The notes beneath the pieces were generated by a model that saw nothing but the letters and a program-made list of their open reading frames with translations, did not search any database and was not told where the DNA came from. From an uncultured Lysobacterales bacterium (lineage in GTDB: Bacteria; Pseudomonadota; Gammaproteobacteria; Xanthomonadales; Ahniellaceae), in NCBI GenBank assembly GCA_937924195.1, contig CALDVP010000174.1, positions 1-32,142 on the forward strand: a stretch of 32,142 bases of DNA, written 5' to 3'. A program made the translations under genes and the position numbers. Numbering within the stretch: position 1 is the stretch's first letter; the number at the start of each line of letters is the position of its first letter. Below are positions 1 through 10,254 of the stretch, in pieces.

Positions 1-598
1 CGAAGCAATGCTCACTGCCGGCGAGCAGTCGCGACACGTTGCTGCGATGCGTAAATACGATCAGTGCCGCGATCGCGACCGCAAAGCCGATCCATGTCGC
101 CGGCGCATCTCGTCCCAACCACGGCGCCATCGGCACCAAACAGAGCGCGGCAACGATGGTTGCAAGGCCCACATAGCCGGTGAAGGTCAGCACCAGCAGC
201 CAGACGAGCAGCAGCGGTGGAATCGCGAGCGGCAGGCAGACCGCGAGCACGCCGATGAACACGGCCGCGCCCTTGCCGCCGCGGAAGCCGAAGAACACCG
301 GCCAGACGTGACCGACGGCACAGGCGATGCCGCAGCCGAGCGCGACGGTCAACGGATCGAATCCGGACGGCATCGGCGGCAGGAAGCCAAGCCCGGCCGC
401 CAGCGCCCCCTTGCCGACATCGATCAGCACCACGCCGAGCGCAAATCGCCAGCCCTGGGTACGGAAGGCATTGGTGCCCCCGGCGTTGCCAGAGCCTTGG
501 GTCCGGATATCGACACCACGCAAGCGTCCGAGGATCAAGCTGCCGGACAGGGAGCCGATTAGATAAGCGGCTAGCAGCTTGGCGAGCAGGATCGTCAT
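1..598 (-). CDS. plsY: Glycerol-3-phosphate acyltransferase PlsY (acyl-phosphate dependent), C-terminus cut off by window edge
   Basis: Reverse-strand reading frame from ATG at 598: MTILLAKLLAAYLIGSLSGSLILGRLRGVDIRTQGSGNAGGTNAFRTQG...FFGFRGGKGAAVFIG...ALIVFTHRSNVSRLLAGSE; matches the PlsY signature motifs (GSGNxGxTN, GGKGxA, HRxNxxRLLxGxE). Open to the window edge. Confidence 0.95.
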   Translation of the reverse strand, partial: MTILLAKLLAAYLIGSLSGSLILGRLRGVDIRTQGSGNAGGTNAFRTQGWRFALGVVLIDVGKGALAAGLGFLPPMPSGFDPLTVALGCGIACAVGHVWPVFFGFRGGKGAAVFIGVLAVCLPLAIPPLLLVWLLVLTFTGYVGLATIVAALCLVPMAPWLGRDAPATWIGFAVAIAALIVFTHRSNVSRLLAGSEHCF

Positions 599-671
599 GG
601 GCCACCGAAGCTACCCGAAAGCCGAGGCGAAATCGCGGCGGCGGCGTCACATGCGCCGCATCGGATCCGAC

Positions 672-2585
672 TCACGCGCGGCCGGACCCGTCGCCGAGCG
701 GCACGATCTCCTGTACGCCGACCACCAGGGAACCCGGACCTGCGTGCGCGCCGATGCCAGAGCCGGCCTGCATCAGCCAGGCCTGCTCGAGGTTGGGCGC
801 CAGCCGACGCAGTTCGCTCAGCAAGCGCTGGCCGTCGCTCTCGACGTCGCAGTGGCAGACGATTGCGCGATAGCGGCGCGTCGGATCGAGCCCTTTCGCG
901 ATCTTCCGCGCGAAGCGCCCGGGAAGCTCGCGGCGGCCCCACATCACGCCGCCGACGCCGAGTCGGCCGCTCGGCTTGTTGACGATGATCGGCAGCGCGC
1001 GCAGCCAGCGCGACAGCGGCAACGCCAGCCGTGGCGCGCGTCCACCGCGAACGCCATAGGTCAGGTCGCGCACGACCGCGAGGAGCCGAGTGCGCGGCAC
1101 CATCTCGCGAACGCGCGCTTCGATCGACTCGGCCGACCATCCGGCAAGCGCAGCCTCGCCGGCATCGATCGCAAGCAGGCCTTGGGCGGCGGCACCGGAC
1201 ATCGAATCGATGACGTGCGCGCGTCCGGCGGTTCCCGAACCGCGCGCTGCCGCGCTCTCGGCCGACTGCAGCGTACCCGACAAGGCCCGCGCGAGCCCGA
1301 CATAGACGACTTGCGGGTGATGCGAGAGCAAGAACTCGAACAGGCGGCGAAAATCCCCGGGCGGCGGCTGCGAGGTCCTCGGATGCAGCGGCGACTCGCG
1401 CAGCTCGCGGAAGAACTCCGCCGGGGAGAGGGAGATCTTGTCGAGGTAGTCGCGCGAACCGAAGCTGACGCGCACCGGCACCACGTGGATATTGAGCCGC
1501 TCGAGCTCATCGGCCGGAATGTCGGCACCCGAATCCACCACCACGGCGACACGCCGGCGCGACTGGTGTGCGCTCTCGACCTGCGCGTGCATGTCGTCGG
1601 CCTTCTCGCTGCTCACGCGGCCGAAGCCCCGACAGGCCTCGAACAACAGTTCCGGGTCGTCGACGTGGGCGTGCACGCGGACCTTCTCGCGCGTGCCGGC
1701 AATCACCACGCTCGAGCTCGACAGCGCGAGGATCGCAGCCTTGAGCGCGAGGCGGTCCACCGGATCGCCGCTGACCATGCACTCGGTACACCAGCGGTGA
1801 CATTCGTCCGCGCCGTGACCGGCCGTCGCCGCATCGACCCCGCGATCCAGGGTCGCGGCGCCGGCCAGCGTCCGTTCCAACACGGAACGACCCTGGTGGA
1901 TGTACTCATCGATACCCTCGAGCAGGTCGACGAAGCCGAGCGCGCCGGCATCGACCACGCCGGCTTCCTTGAGCACCGGCAACTGATCCGGCGTTGCGCG
2001 CAACGCGGCGCGGGCGCGCTCGAGCGCGGCACCGAAGGCGATGCGCAGGTCGCGGACGCCGGACTCGGCCTGGCGGGTCCATTCGCCGGCAAACGCCTGG
2101 ATCACCGACAGGATCGTGCCCTCACGGGGCTCTGCCATCGCCTCGCGCGCGGCCCGCGATCCGGCCGCTGCCGCATTGGCCAGCGCCTCGCCGCTGACAC
2201 GGCGCGCATTGCCGACGTACTCGCTGACGCCCTGCAGGAACTGGGCCACGATCGCGCCAGAGTTGCCGCGCGCACCGTCGATGGCCTCGCTGGCGGCACG
2301 CTTCAGCAGGTCGCCGGCGTGGCCCTGGCGACCGGCAGTGACGACCTGGAGCACCGACCCGAGCGTGAATGCGAGATTGGTGCCGGTGTCGCCGTCGGGC
2401 ACCGGAAACACGTTGATCCGGTTGATCTCGTCGCGACGCGCGATCACGCGCTGAATCCCGGCGATAAGGGCGCGGCGGAGGGCATAGCCGGACACGCCAT
2501 GCGCGGAGCAACGCCGCCGGCCGACGTCGGCCCGGCCGATCGGTGGCACATCCAGCGCCGCATCCGCGAAGGTCATCTCGTGCAT
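672..2585 (-). CDS. Fused DhaL/DAK2-type kinase (FakA-like) plus DegV domain (FakB-like) protein
   Basis: N-terminal RINVFPVPDGDTGTNL...GARGNSGAIVAQFLQGV...EGTILSVIQAF...DAGALGFVDLLEG (DAK2/FakA kinase), middle CTECMVSG...SSSVVIAGTREKVRVHAHVDDP (FakA middle-region style), then VAVVVDSGADIPADEL...PRTSQPPPGDF...LARALSGTLQSAE (DegV/FakB). Start ATG at 2585 or 2576; TGA at 672-674. Confidence 0.9.
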   Translation of the reverse strand: MHEMTFADAALDVPPIGRADVGRRRCSAHGVSGYALRRALIAGIQRVIARRDEINRINVFPVPDGDTGTNLAFTLGSVLQVVTAGRQGHAGDLLKRAASEAIDGARGNSGAIVAQFLQGVSEYVGNARRVSGEALANAAAAGSRAAREAMAEPREGTILSVIQAFAGEWTRQAESGVRDLRIAFGAALERARAALRATPDQLPVLKEAGVVDAGALGFVDLLEGIDEYIHQGRSVLERTLAGAATLDRGVDAATAGHGADECHRWCTECMVSGDPVDRLALKAAILALSSSSVVIAGTREKVRVHAHVDDPELLFEACRGFGRVSSEKADDMHAQVESAHQSRRRVAVVVDSGADIPADELERLNIHVVPVRVSFGSRDYLDKISLSPAEFFRELRESPLHPRTSQPPPGDFRRLFEFLLSHHPQVVYVGLARALSGTLQSAESAAARGSGTAGRAHVIDSMSGAAAQGLLAIDAGEAALAGWSAESIEARVREMVPRTRLLAVVRDLTYGVRGGRAPRLALPLSRWLRALPIIVNKPSGRLGVGGVMWGRRELPGRFARKIAKGLDPTRRYRAIVCHCDVESDGQRLLSELRRLAPNLEQAWLMQAGSGIGAHAGPGSLVVGVQEIVPLGDGSGRA

Positions 2586-2710
2586 CCCGACATCCGCATG
2601 CAAACCCGGTCGCCCAGTGTAAGCCGCACCCTGATCCGGCGTTGCTGCATCGCAGCGACCGTGCCGGGCACGGCCTTCCGCCGAGACCGTACAGCCGTCA
2701 ACATCGCGGA

Positions 2711-3460
2711 ATGTTCGGCTGGTTTCGTCGTCTCGCTGCGTCGTCCCCTGACATCCCGGACGCGCTCTGGGCTCTCGCACGCGAGCGCGTGCGCCTGCTC
2801 GACCGGCTCGATGACGACGAGCTCGCGCGATTGCGCGCGGTCGTCGCCCGTTTCCTCGCCTCGCGCAACCTGCTCGGCGTGCAGGGACTGGAGCTCGACG
2901 ACGCGATGCGGGTGATCATTGCCGCGCAGGCCTCGCTGCCGCTGCTGCACCTGCCCTTCGAGTGGCTCGGTCACTGGCACGACGTCGTGGTCTACCCCGG
3001 CGAGTTCCGGGTCCGTCGCACGCATCACGACAGCGACACCCAGGTCGTCACCGAGTGGGAGGACGACCTTGCCGGCGAGGCTTGGGAGTCGGGGCCGATC
3101 ATCCTCTCGTGGGCCGACATCGAGCGCGATCTCGAGGCGCCTTTCGAGGGCTTCAACGTGGTGATCCACGAGATCGCGCACAAGATCGACATGGCCGGCG
3201 GTGCCAGCGACGGAATGCCGCCAATTCGCGACCGCGCGGTGCGAAGGCGCTGGCGGTTGGTGATGCAGTCGGCTTTCGACGAACTCAACCGGCTGCTCGA
3301 CGAGGAGCAGGAGACACCGATCGATCCTTATGCCGCCGAGGCGCCGGACGAATTCTTCGCCACGGTCAGCGAGTACTACTTCTCCGCGCCGAAAGTGCTC
3401 GAAGCCGCCCTGCCCGATGTCCACGCCGAGTTCACGCGCTTTTACCGCGGCGGCTACTGA
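2711..3460 (+). CDS. mtfA: M90-family zinc metallopeptidase MtfA (Mlc titration factor A-like)
   Basis: MFGWFRRL...; HExxH-type motif VIHEIAHKIDM with downstream DEFFATVSEYYF and FYRGGY ending, typical of MtfA. Confidence 0.9.
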   Translation: MFGWFRRLAASSPDIPDALWALARERVRLLDRLDDDELARLRAVVARFLASRNLLGVQGLELDDAMRVIIAAQASLPLLHLPFEWLGHWHDVVVYPGEFRVRRTHHDSDTQVVTEWEDDLAGEAWESGPIILSWADIERDLEAPFEGFNVVIHEIAHKIDMAGGASDGMPPIRDRAVRRRWRLVMQSAFDELNRLLDEEQETPIDPYAAEAPDEFFATVSEYYFSAPKVLEAALPDVHAEFTRFYRGGY

Positions 3461-3511
3461 GGCAACCCGGGGCCGGTCGCGCCCGGGACCCGGTTCGGGC
3501 TTCGCGCGGGC

Positions 3512-3955
3512 TCAATCCGCCCTGCGAACGGTGAGCTCCATGCCGGCCACGCCCGTGATCACGACGCGCGTTCCCGCCGGTAGGTCGGCGCCCGTCACGG
3601 TCCACAGCGCATCGCCGATCCGGACCTTGCCGTAGCCGTTTTCGAGCGCCTGCTCGAGCACGACGATGCGGCCCACGAGCTGCGCGGCACGCTGATTCAG
3701 CAAGGGCTGGTCGGGTGCCGGCTCACGCGACTTGAACCAGCCCTTGTAGACCAGGACCGCCGCGACCGCGAGCCCGCCGAACAACGCGACCTGGAACAGC
3801 AGGTGCATCTCCGGGGCGATCCAGACGATCGCGGCCATCACCAGCGCGGCGATACCGAACCAGATCAGGAACACGCCCGGGACGAAGGTCTCGAGCGCCA
3901 TCAGCATCAGCCCGAGGCCCAGCCAGAAGTAGACGTGGGTCATCGACTCGGCCAT
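3512..3955 (-). CDS. NfeD-like (YbbK-type) membrane protein
   Basis: 147 aa, two N-terminal hydrophobic segments followed by an OB-fold-like C-terminus (AQLVGRIVVLEQALENGYGKVRIGDALWTVTGADLPAGTRVVITGVAGMELTVRR); lies immediately downstream of an SPFH gene. Confidence 0.85.
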   Translation of the reverse strand: MAESMTHVYFWLGLGLMLMALETFVPGVFLIWFGIAALVMAAIVWIAPEMHLLFQVALFGGLAVAAVLVYKGWFKSREPAPDQPLLNQRAAQLVGRIVVLEQALENGYGKVRIGDALWTVTGADLPAGTRVVITGVAGMELTVRRAD

Positions 3956-3983
3956 CGCGACAGCGCCGGATCGCGGGGTGCCG

Positions 3984-4940
3984 TCAGGCCGGGTCGCGCG
4001 AGCGCGCCGGCGACACCTTGGGCGGCGTGTCCTTTTCGAAGGCGCTCTTTGCGATTTCGGCGATCCCGGCGAGCGAGCCCAGGACGCCAGTGGTCTCGAG
4101 CGGCATCAGCAGCAGCTTCTGGTTCGGCGCGGTCGCAAAGGCCTTCAGCGCCTGCACGTACTTGTCGGCGACGAAGTAGTTGATCGCCTGCATGTCGCCC
4201 TTGGCGATCGCCTGGCTGACCATCATGGTCGCGCGAGCCTCGGCCTCGGCCAGACGCTCGCGCGCCTCGGCATCCTTGAAGGCGGCTTCGCGTCGACCCT
4301 CGGCCTCGAGGACGGCGGCCTGCTTCTCGCCCTCGGCGCGTAGGATCTCGGCGCCGCGCAGACCTTCGGCTTCGAGGATCGCGGCGCGCTTCTCGCGCTC
4401 GGCCTTCATCTGCCGCGCCATCGAGTCGATCAGGTTCTGCGGCGGTTGGATGTCCTTGAGCTCGATCCGGTTGACCTTGACGCCCCACGGCGTGGTCGCC
4501 TCGTCGACGACCTTGAGCAACCGCGAGTTGATCTCGTCGCGCTTCGACAGCGACTCGTCGAGGTCCATCGAGCCGATCGCGGTACGGATATTGGTCATCA
4601 CCAAAGCGATCGTGGCCTGCTCGAGATTCGAAACCTCATACGCGGCCTTGGCGGCATCGAGCACTTGGAAAAAGACGACGCCGTCGACCCGCACCACGGC
4701 GTTGTCCTTGGTGATGACGTCCTGACTCGGCACGTCGAGCACCTGCTCCATCATGTTGATCTTGCGGCCGACGCTATAGACGTACGGCACCAGCAGCGCG
4801 AGGCCCGGCTTCAGCGTGTGCGTGTACTTGCCGAAGCGCTCGACCGTGTACTCGTAGCCCTGCGGCACGATGCGGACGCCCTTCGCGACCGTCAGGATCA
4901 CGAAGAAGAGGAAGACCAGGGTCAGGATGGAACCAGTCAT
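3984..4940 (-). CDS. qmcA: SPFH/band-7 domain protein, QmcA-like
   Basis: MTGSILTLVFLFFVILTVAKGVRIVPQGYEYTVERFGKYTHTLKPGLALLVPYVYSVGRKINMMEQVLDVPSQDVITKDNAVVRVDGVVFFQV...; SPFH core plus Ala/Glu-rich coiled coil. Confidence 0.92.
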   Translation of the reverse strand: MTGSILTLVFLFFVILTVAKGVRIVPQGYEYTVERFGKYTHTLKPGLALLVPYVYSVGRKINMMEQVLDVPSQDVITKDNAVVRVDGVVFFQVLDAAKAAYEVSNLEQATIALVMTNIRTAIGSMDLDESLSKRDEINSRLLKVVDEATTPWGVKVNRIELKDIQPPQNLIDSMARQMKAEREKRAAILEAEGLRGAEILRAEGEKQAAVLEAEGRREAAFKDAEARERLAEAEARATMMVSQAIAKGDMQAINYFVADKYVQALKAFATAPNQKLLLMPLETTGVLGSLAGIAEIAKSAFEKDTPPKVSPARSRDPA

Positions 4941-5348
4941 CGACGCAGCCTCGGAATAAGGGCGGTCGCAGTATCGTCGAAGTGGCCTGGCGCGACCAGT
5001 CTGCGTGGGCGCCCGAGGTCCGGCCGCGACCGGTCTTGACGGCATCGAACGCCAAACCCCGGACGACCCGCAGGAGAGGTCCGAACCCATTCCGCGCGGA
5101 CTCGCCGAACCGCGTCGAGCCCTGAGCGGGTCCAGCCCCAACCACGCGAGAGCCACCGCCCGTGCGAGCGACTCGTGCACCGTCCCTGCGCGGCTGTCGC
5201 AAGCGCCAACCCGCTAGCGCTGCCGGAGAGAACGCATTTGCCAGAGGATTGCCCGCGGGTCGACCGAGCACCGCCATCGGCGATCACAATCCCGACCTAC
5301 ACTCGGGTCACGACGCCCGCCGACGTGCGCGGCCTCCGCGGGGAATCC

Positions 5349-8300
5349 ATGAGAGCATCTCGTATCGTCACTGGTCTTTGGCTGCTGGCTCTGTCCATTC
5401 TCGCGCTCGGCTCCGGCGGCTGCCGCCGCCAGCCGCCCGAGGCGGTGCCCGTCCCGGTCGCGGCGCCGACGGCGGATGCGCCGTTCGCGCTGTCGTCGGC
5501 CAGCGGCGAGAGCTTCGAGGGGCGCCCGGCCGTGGTGCTCGAGTTCACCCAGCGCCTTGCCAGCGGACAGCTTTTCGACCAACGCGTGCGCATCGTCCGC
5601 GCCGACGGCGCCAGTGTCTCCGGTAGCTGGGCGCTCGGCGACGATGGGCGCACCTTGCGTTTCCCCTACCTCGCAGCGGACACCAACTACCGGATCACGG
5701 TGGCGGGCGAACTCGAAGCCGCCGACGGCGCGACGCTCGGAGTCGCGATCGAGAAGACGGTCTATACCGGGCCGCTCGAGCCCATCGTCGGCTTCGCCGG
5801 ACAGGGCAACGTGCTGCCGGCCTACGAGTCGCGCGGGCTACCGGTGATCGCGCTGAACCAGCCCGAGGTCGACGTCGAATTCCTGCGAGTACGGGACCGC
5901 GACATCCCGCGGTTCCTCGAGGCCTATCCCCGCAACCAGCGCCTGTACGGCTGGCGACTCGATTCGATCGCGCGCTGGGCGGAGTCGGTCTACGCGAACC
6001 GCTTCGCGCTGGCCGGCAACCCCAACGAGCGCACGGTCTCGTATATCCCGGTCCGTGACATCCGCGAACTCTCCGAGCCCGGCCTCTACTTCGCGATCCT
6101 GCGCCAGCCGGGCAAGTACGATGCCTACTACGACACCGCGATGTTCTTCGTCTCGGACATCGGCTTGCACGCCCGCATGTACCGCGAGGAAGTGCTGGTC
6201 CACACCGCCTCGCTCGAGACCGGCAAGCCGAAGGCGCGCGTGACCCTGAGCCTTCGCAATGAGCGCGGCGAGGAGATCGCGACTGCCGAGACCGACGGGC
6301 GTGGCCTCGCGCGATTCGCCGGACGCCCCGATCCGCGCCACGTGCTCGTCGCGCGACACGGCCGCGACCTGTCGCTACTGCCCTTCAACCAGCCGGCGCT
6401 GGACTTATCGGAGTTTGCGGTCGCCGGCCGGCCGCATCGCGCCGCGGAGATCTTCCCGTGGTCCGGGCGCGACCTCTACCGGCCGGGCGAGATGCTGCGC
6501 GTCGATGCTCTGCTGCGCGACGCCGACGGCCGCGCGATGCCGCCGCAGCCGGTGTTTGCGCGACTCGTCCAGCCCGACGGGCGCACGCTGTTCCGCAGCC
6601 GGCTCGAGCCCGGTGAGCTCGGGCACTACGCGTTCGCGCGCGTGATCCCGCAGGACGCGCCAACCGGGCGCTGGCAACTCGCGCTGTCGACCGACCCCGC
6701 GGAGAGCCATCCGGCGCACGTGTTCCGCTTCCGGGTCGAGGAGTTCCTGCCCGAACGCCTCAAGCTCGACTTCGACTCGCCCGCGGCGCGGCTCGCGGCC
6801 GGCGAGCCGATGCCGCTGCGGGTCCGCGCCGACTATCTCTACGGCGCGCCCGCAGCGGGTAACCGCTTCACGGCCAAACTCGCGGTCGCGAACGCGACCG
6901 AGGCGGTGCCGGCGCTGAAGGGCTTCGTGTTCGGCGATGCGCTGCAATCCTTGCCGAGCGCGCCCGAGGACGTCGTCGACCAGGTTCTCGACCGCGACGG
7001 CACCCTCGAGACTTCGGTGCCGGTACTCGCGGGTGTGCGGCTTACCGGGCCGGTGACGGTCGCGGTCCAGGGCAGTGTCTACGAGACCGGCGGGCGCGCC
7101 GTCTCGCGCAATCTCGTCCGCACCATCTGGCCGGCCGACACCCTGGTCGGTGCCCGACCGCTGTTCGACCTCGTCGAAGGCGCGCCCTACAACGATCGCG
7201 CTCGCTTCGAGATCGTGCGCGCCGACGCCGACGGCAATCGCCTCGGCGGTGCGGGTCTCGAGGCCAGCCTCGTCCGCGAGCACCGCGACTGGCACTGGAC
7301 CTTCGACCGCGAGACCGGCTGGCGCGCGGATTTCACGCGCCGCTTCGAGACCGTGGCGACACGACGCGTCGACGTGCCAACGGGCGGTGTCGCACCGCTC
7401 GAGTTCGACGTCGAGTGGGGCGAGTACCGGCTCGAGGTCAAAGACCCCACGACCGGTCTCACGCTGCGCCTTCCGTTCCGAGCCGGCTGGGGCTGGGACG
7501 CCGACCCAGGCGACTCACCACGGCCAGACCGGGTCCGACTCGCGCTCGACAAGGCCGCGTACCGGGGCGGCGACAGCATCGTCGCGACCTTGACGCCGCC
7601 GCACGAGGGGCCGGCGCTGGTGCTGCTCGAGTCCGACCGCGTGCTCTGGGAGACCCAGGTCGACGCGCGCGCCGGCACGACGGTCCGCATCCCGCTCGAA
7701 GCCGATTGGGAGCGCCACGACCTCTACGTGACCGCGATCGTGTTGCGGCCCGGCGCGAACCGCGAGGGCATGACGCCGAAACGCGCAATCGGCATCGCCC
7801 ACGTGCCGCTCGACCGCAGCGACCGCCGCGTGGCGGTCGCGGTCACCGCGCCGGATACGATGCGGCCGCAGCGCAGCCTCGCGGTCGACGTGTCCGCCCC
7901 GGCGCTGGCCGGCCGCGAGGCGCACGTGCGCGTGACCGCGGTGGACTTGGGCGTGCTCAACATCACGCGCTTCCCGCTGCCCGACGCCGCGGCGTGGTTC
8001 TTCGCGCAGCGGGCGCTCGGCGTCGAGGCGCGCGACCTGTACGCGCGGATCGTCGAGAGCCTCGACGGCCAGAAGGCGCGCCTGCGCTATGGCGGCGACA
8101 TGGCGCTCCCGGTGCTACCCGGCTCGCGCCGGCCCCATGCGGTGGTCGAGACCGTCGATCTCGCCGGCGAGATCGTGAAGATCGGCGCCGACGGCAAGGC
8201 GCGGATCGAGATCCCGGTCCCGGACTTCAACGGCACGCTCAAGATCCGCGCCCTGGTATGGGCCGAGGACCGGTTCGGCGCCGCCGAGGCCGAAACCATC

Positions 8301-10250
8301 GTCCGCGCGCCGCTGGTGGTCGAGGCCAGCACGCCACGCGTGCTGGCCTCCGGGGACCGGGCCAGCCTGACGCTGGACCTGACGAACCTCTCGGGCGCCG
8401 ACGGCGAATATGCGCTGTCGCTGTCGGCGAACGGCTTGCTCTCGGTGGGCGAAGCGCCGGCGCGTGTGCGCATCAACGACGGCGAACGTCGCACGGTGGC
8501 CGTGCCGATCACCGCGACCGGTGCCTTCGGCGTCGGCGAGCTGCACGCCCGCATCACCGGTCCCGATGTCGATGTCGACCGCCGCTTCCGGCTGGCGGTG
8601 CGGCCGGCGTGGCCCGAGGTCGTCCGCGCGACTGCATCCGTGCTCGAGTCGCCAGCCCCGGTGTCGCCCTCGTCGGCCCTGCGCCGCGGACTGATTCCCC
8701 AGACGGTCTCTCAGCGGATCGCCATCACGACGTTGCCACCCCTGCCCTACGGCGCTTCGGCACAGCAACTCGCCGCCTATCCCTACGGCTGCCTCGAGCA
8801 GACCACCAGCAAGGCGTGGTCACTGGTGCTGCTCGCGGACGAGACGCGTGAACGCCTCGGTATCGGCGAGTTGGCGATGACCGATCCGACCGGCGCGCGG
8901 GTGCCGATCGACGCGACGCGGCGAGTCGCGATGCTCGACCTCGCGGTGGCGCGCATCGGCGCGATGCAGACCGATGACGGCCACTTCGCGATGTGGCCGG
9001 GCGAGGCGCAGGCCGCGACGCAACTGACCCCGATGGTCGCCGACCTGCTGCTCGCGGCGCGCGACTCCGGCGTCGCGGTGCCTGCCGAGGTGCTCGAACG
9101 TGCGCTCGAGCGTCTGCGCGAGGACCTGCTGCGCGGCGGCAACATGAACTGGGGCTACGAGCACGCCGAGCATCTGCGCCTGGCCGAGATGGCGTGGGCC
9201 GGCTGGGTGCTGGCGAAGGTCGAGCGCGCGCCGGTCGGCACCTTGCGCGCGCTCTTCGACAACGAGCGCGGCAACGTTCAGGCACCACTGCCGCTGGTCC
9301 ATCTCGGCGCCGCGCTGAACCGGATGGGCGACACCGCGCGGGCGCGGCAGGCGATCGACGAGGCGTTCTCGCGTCGCTTCGATCGTCCCGCCTGGCTCGG
9401 GGACTTCGGGTCTGAAGCCCGCGATCTCGCGCTGATGCTCGCGATCACGCGCGCCGAGGGACTCGCGAAGCCCGAGTACGAAGCCCGCGCGATCGAACTG
9501 GCCCGCACGCTGGCCGCGCGTGGCAACGAACTTCGGCTCAGCACCCAAGAACAGGTCGCGGTGCTGCGCCTCGGTCACGTGCTGGCCGCGTCGGCGCCGC
9601 GCAGCTTCGCCGCCAGCATCGAAACCGACGGCCGGGTCGAGGAGCGCACGGGCGTCTCGAGCGTCGCGCGCACGCTCGATGGCGATGCGATCGCAACCGG
9701 CGCCCGCATCACGCCCCGGGGCGGCGCGCCGCTCTACGTCATCGAGGAGGCTGCGGGCATCCCGGTCGCCTTCGAGCCGACCACCAGCGACCAGCTGAAG
9801 ATCGCGCGCCGCTGGTTCCGCCCGGACGGGACCGCGTGGACCGGCGGTCGTCTCACCGAAGGCGACGTACTCATCGCGCGGATCGAGATCCAGAGCGCGG
9901 AGCATCTCCATGACGCGCTGGTCGTCGACCTCGTCCCGGGCGGACTCGAGGTCGAGAATCTCAACCTCACCGATCCGGCCGCGTGGGGCTCCGCCGAGAT
10001 CGACGGCATCGCGCTCGGCGACCGCTACGCGCGCACGCAGCCGCGTTTCGAGGAGTATCGGGACGATCGCTACGTCGCGGCGCTCGAACTCTACCCCGGC
10101 AGCAAAGCGACCCTGATGTACTTGGTGCGAGTGGTATCGCCCGGCGCATTCACCGTCCCGCCGCCGGTGGTCGAGGACATGTACCGACCGGAGATCCGCG
10201 CGATCGGCGACGCGGCGCCGATGCGCATCGAGGTCCGATCGGCGCCCTGA
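5349..10250 (+). CDS. Bacterial alpha-2-macroglobulin family lipoprotein (YfhM-like, thioester-containing)
   Basis: ATG at 5349 in frame with ORF 5175..10250; signal peptide with lipobox-like LGSGGC; MG-domain repeats; thioester motif YPYGCLEQTTS; directly followed by pbpC. Confidence 0.93.
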   Translation: MRASRIVTGLWLLALSILALGSGGCRRQPPEAVPVPVAAPTADAPFALSSASGESFEGRPAVVLEFTQRLASGQLFDQRVRIVRADGASVSGSWALGDDGRTLRFPYLAADTNYRITVAGELEAADGATLGVAIEKTVYTGPLEPIVGFAGQGNVLPAYESRGLPVIALNQPEVDVEFLRVRDRDIPRFLEAYPRNQRLYGWRLDSIARWAESVYANRFALAGNPNERTVSYIPVRDIRELSEPGLYFAILRQPGKYDAYYDTAMFFVSDIGLHARMYREEVLVHTASLETGKPKARVTLSLRNERGEEIATAETDGRGLARFAGRPDPRHVLVARHGRDLSLLPFNQPALDLSEFAVAGRPHRAAEIFPWSGRDLYRPGEMLRVDALLRDADGRAMPPQPVFARLVQPDGRTLFRSRLEPGELGHYAFARVIPQDAPTGRWQLALSTDPAESHPAHVFRFRVEEFLPERLKLDFDSPAARLAAGEPMPLRVRADYLYGAPAAGNRFTAKLAVANATEAVPALKGFVFGDALQSLPSAPEDVVDQVLDRDGTLETSVPVLAGVRLTGPVTVAVQGSVYETGGRAVSRNLVRTIWPADTLVGARPLFDLVEGAPYNDRARFEIVRADADGNRLGGAGLEASLVREHRDWHWTFDRETGWRADFTRRFETVATRRVDVPTGGVAPLEFDVEWGEYRLEVKDPTTGLTLRLPFRAGWGWDADPGDSPRPDRVRLALDKAAYRGGDSIVATLTPPHEGPALVLLESDRVLWETQVDARAGTTVRIPLEADWERHDLYVTAIVLRPGANREGMTPKRAIGIAHVPLDRSDRRVAVAVTAPDTMRPQRSLAVDVSAPALAGREAHVRVTAVDLGVLNITRFPLPDAAAWFFAQRALGVEARDLYARIVESLDGQKARLRYGGDMALPVLPGSRRPHAVVETVDLAGEIVKIGADGKARIEIPVPDFNGTLKIRALVWAEDRFGAAEAETIVRAPLVVEASTPRVLASGDRASLTLDLTNLSGADGEYALSLSANGLLSVGEAPARVRINDGERRTVAVPITATGAFGVGELHARITGPDVDVDRRFRLAVRPAWPEVVRATASVLESPAPVSPSSALRRGLIPQTVSQRIAITTLPPLPYGASAQQLAAYPYGCLEQTTSKAWSLVLLADETRERLGIGELAMTDPTGARVPIDATRRVAMLDLAVARIGAMQTDDGHFAMWPGEAQAATQLTPMVADLLLAARDSGVAVPAEVLERALERLREDLLRGGNMNWGYEHAEHLRLAEMAWAGWVLAKVERAPVGTLRALFDNERGNVQAPLPLVHLGAALNRMGDTARARQAIDEAFSRRFDRPAWLGDFGSEARDLALMLAITRAEGLAKPEYEARAIELARTLAARGNELRLSTQEQVAVLRLGHVLAASAPRSFAASIETDGRVEERTGVSSVARTLDGDAIATGARITPRGGAPLYVIEEAAGIPVAFEPTTSDQLKIARRWFRPDGTAWTGGRLTEGDVLIARIEIQSAEHLHDALVVDLVPGGLEVENLNLTDPAAWGSAEIDGIALGDRYARTQPRFEEYRDDRYVAALELYPGSKATLMYLVRVVSPGAFTVPPPVVEDMYRPEIRAIGDAAPMRIEVRSAP

Positions 10251-10254
10251 GGCG

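Noticed and set aside
579-2915. 778-aa plus-strand ORF across the DAK2-DegV gene
   Set aside because: Antisense shadow of a well-supported gene; no recognisable domains and Arg/Ala/His-rich composition.
3461-3511. GC-rich gap between convergent mtfA and the nfeD-like gene as a bidirectional terminator
   Set aside because: Only short imperfect inverted repeats and no U-tract; not supported enough.
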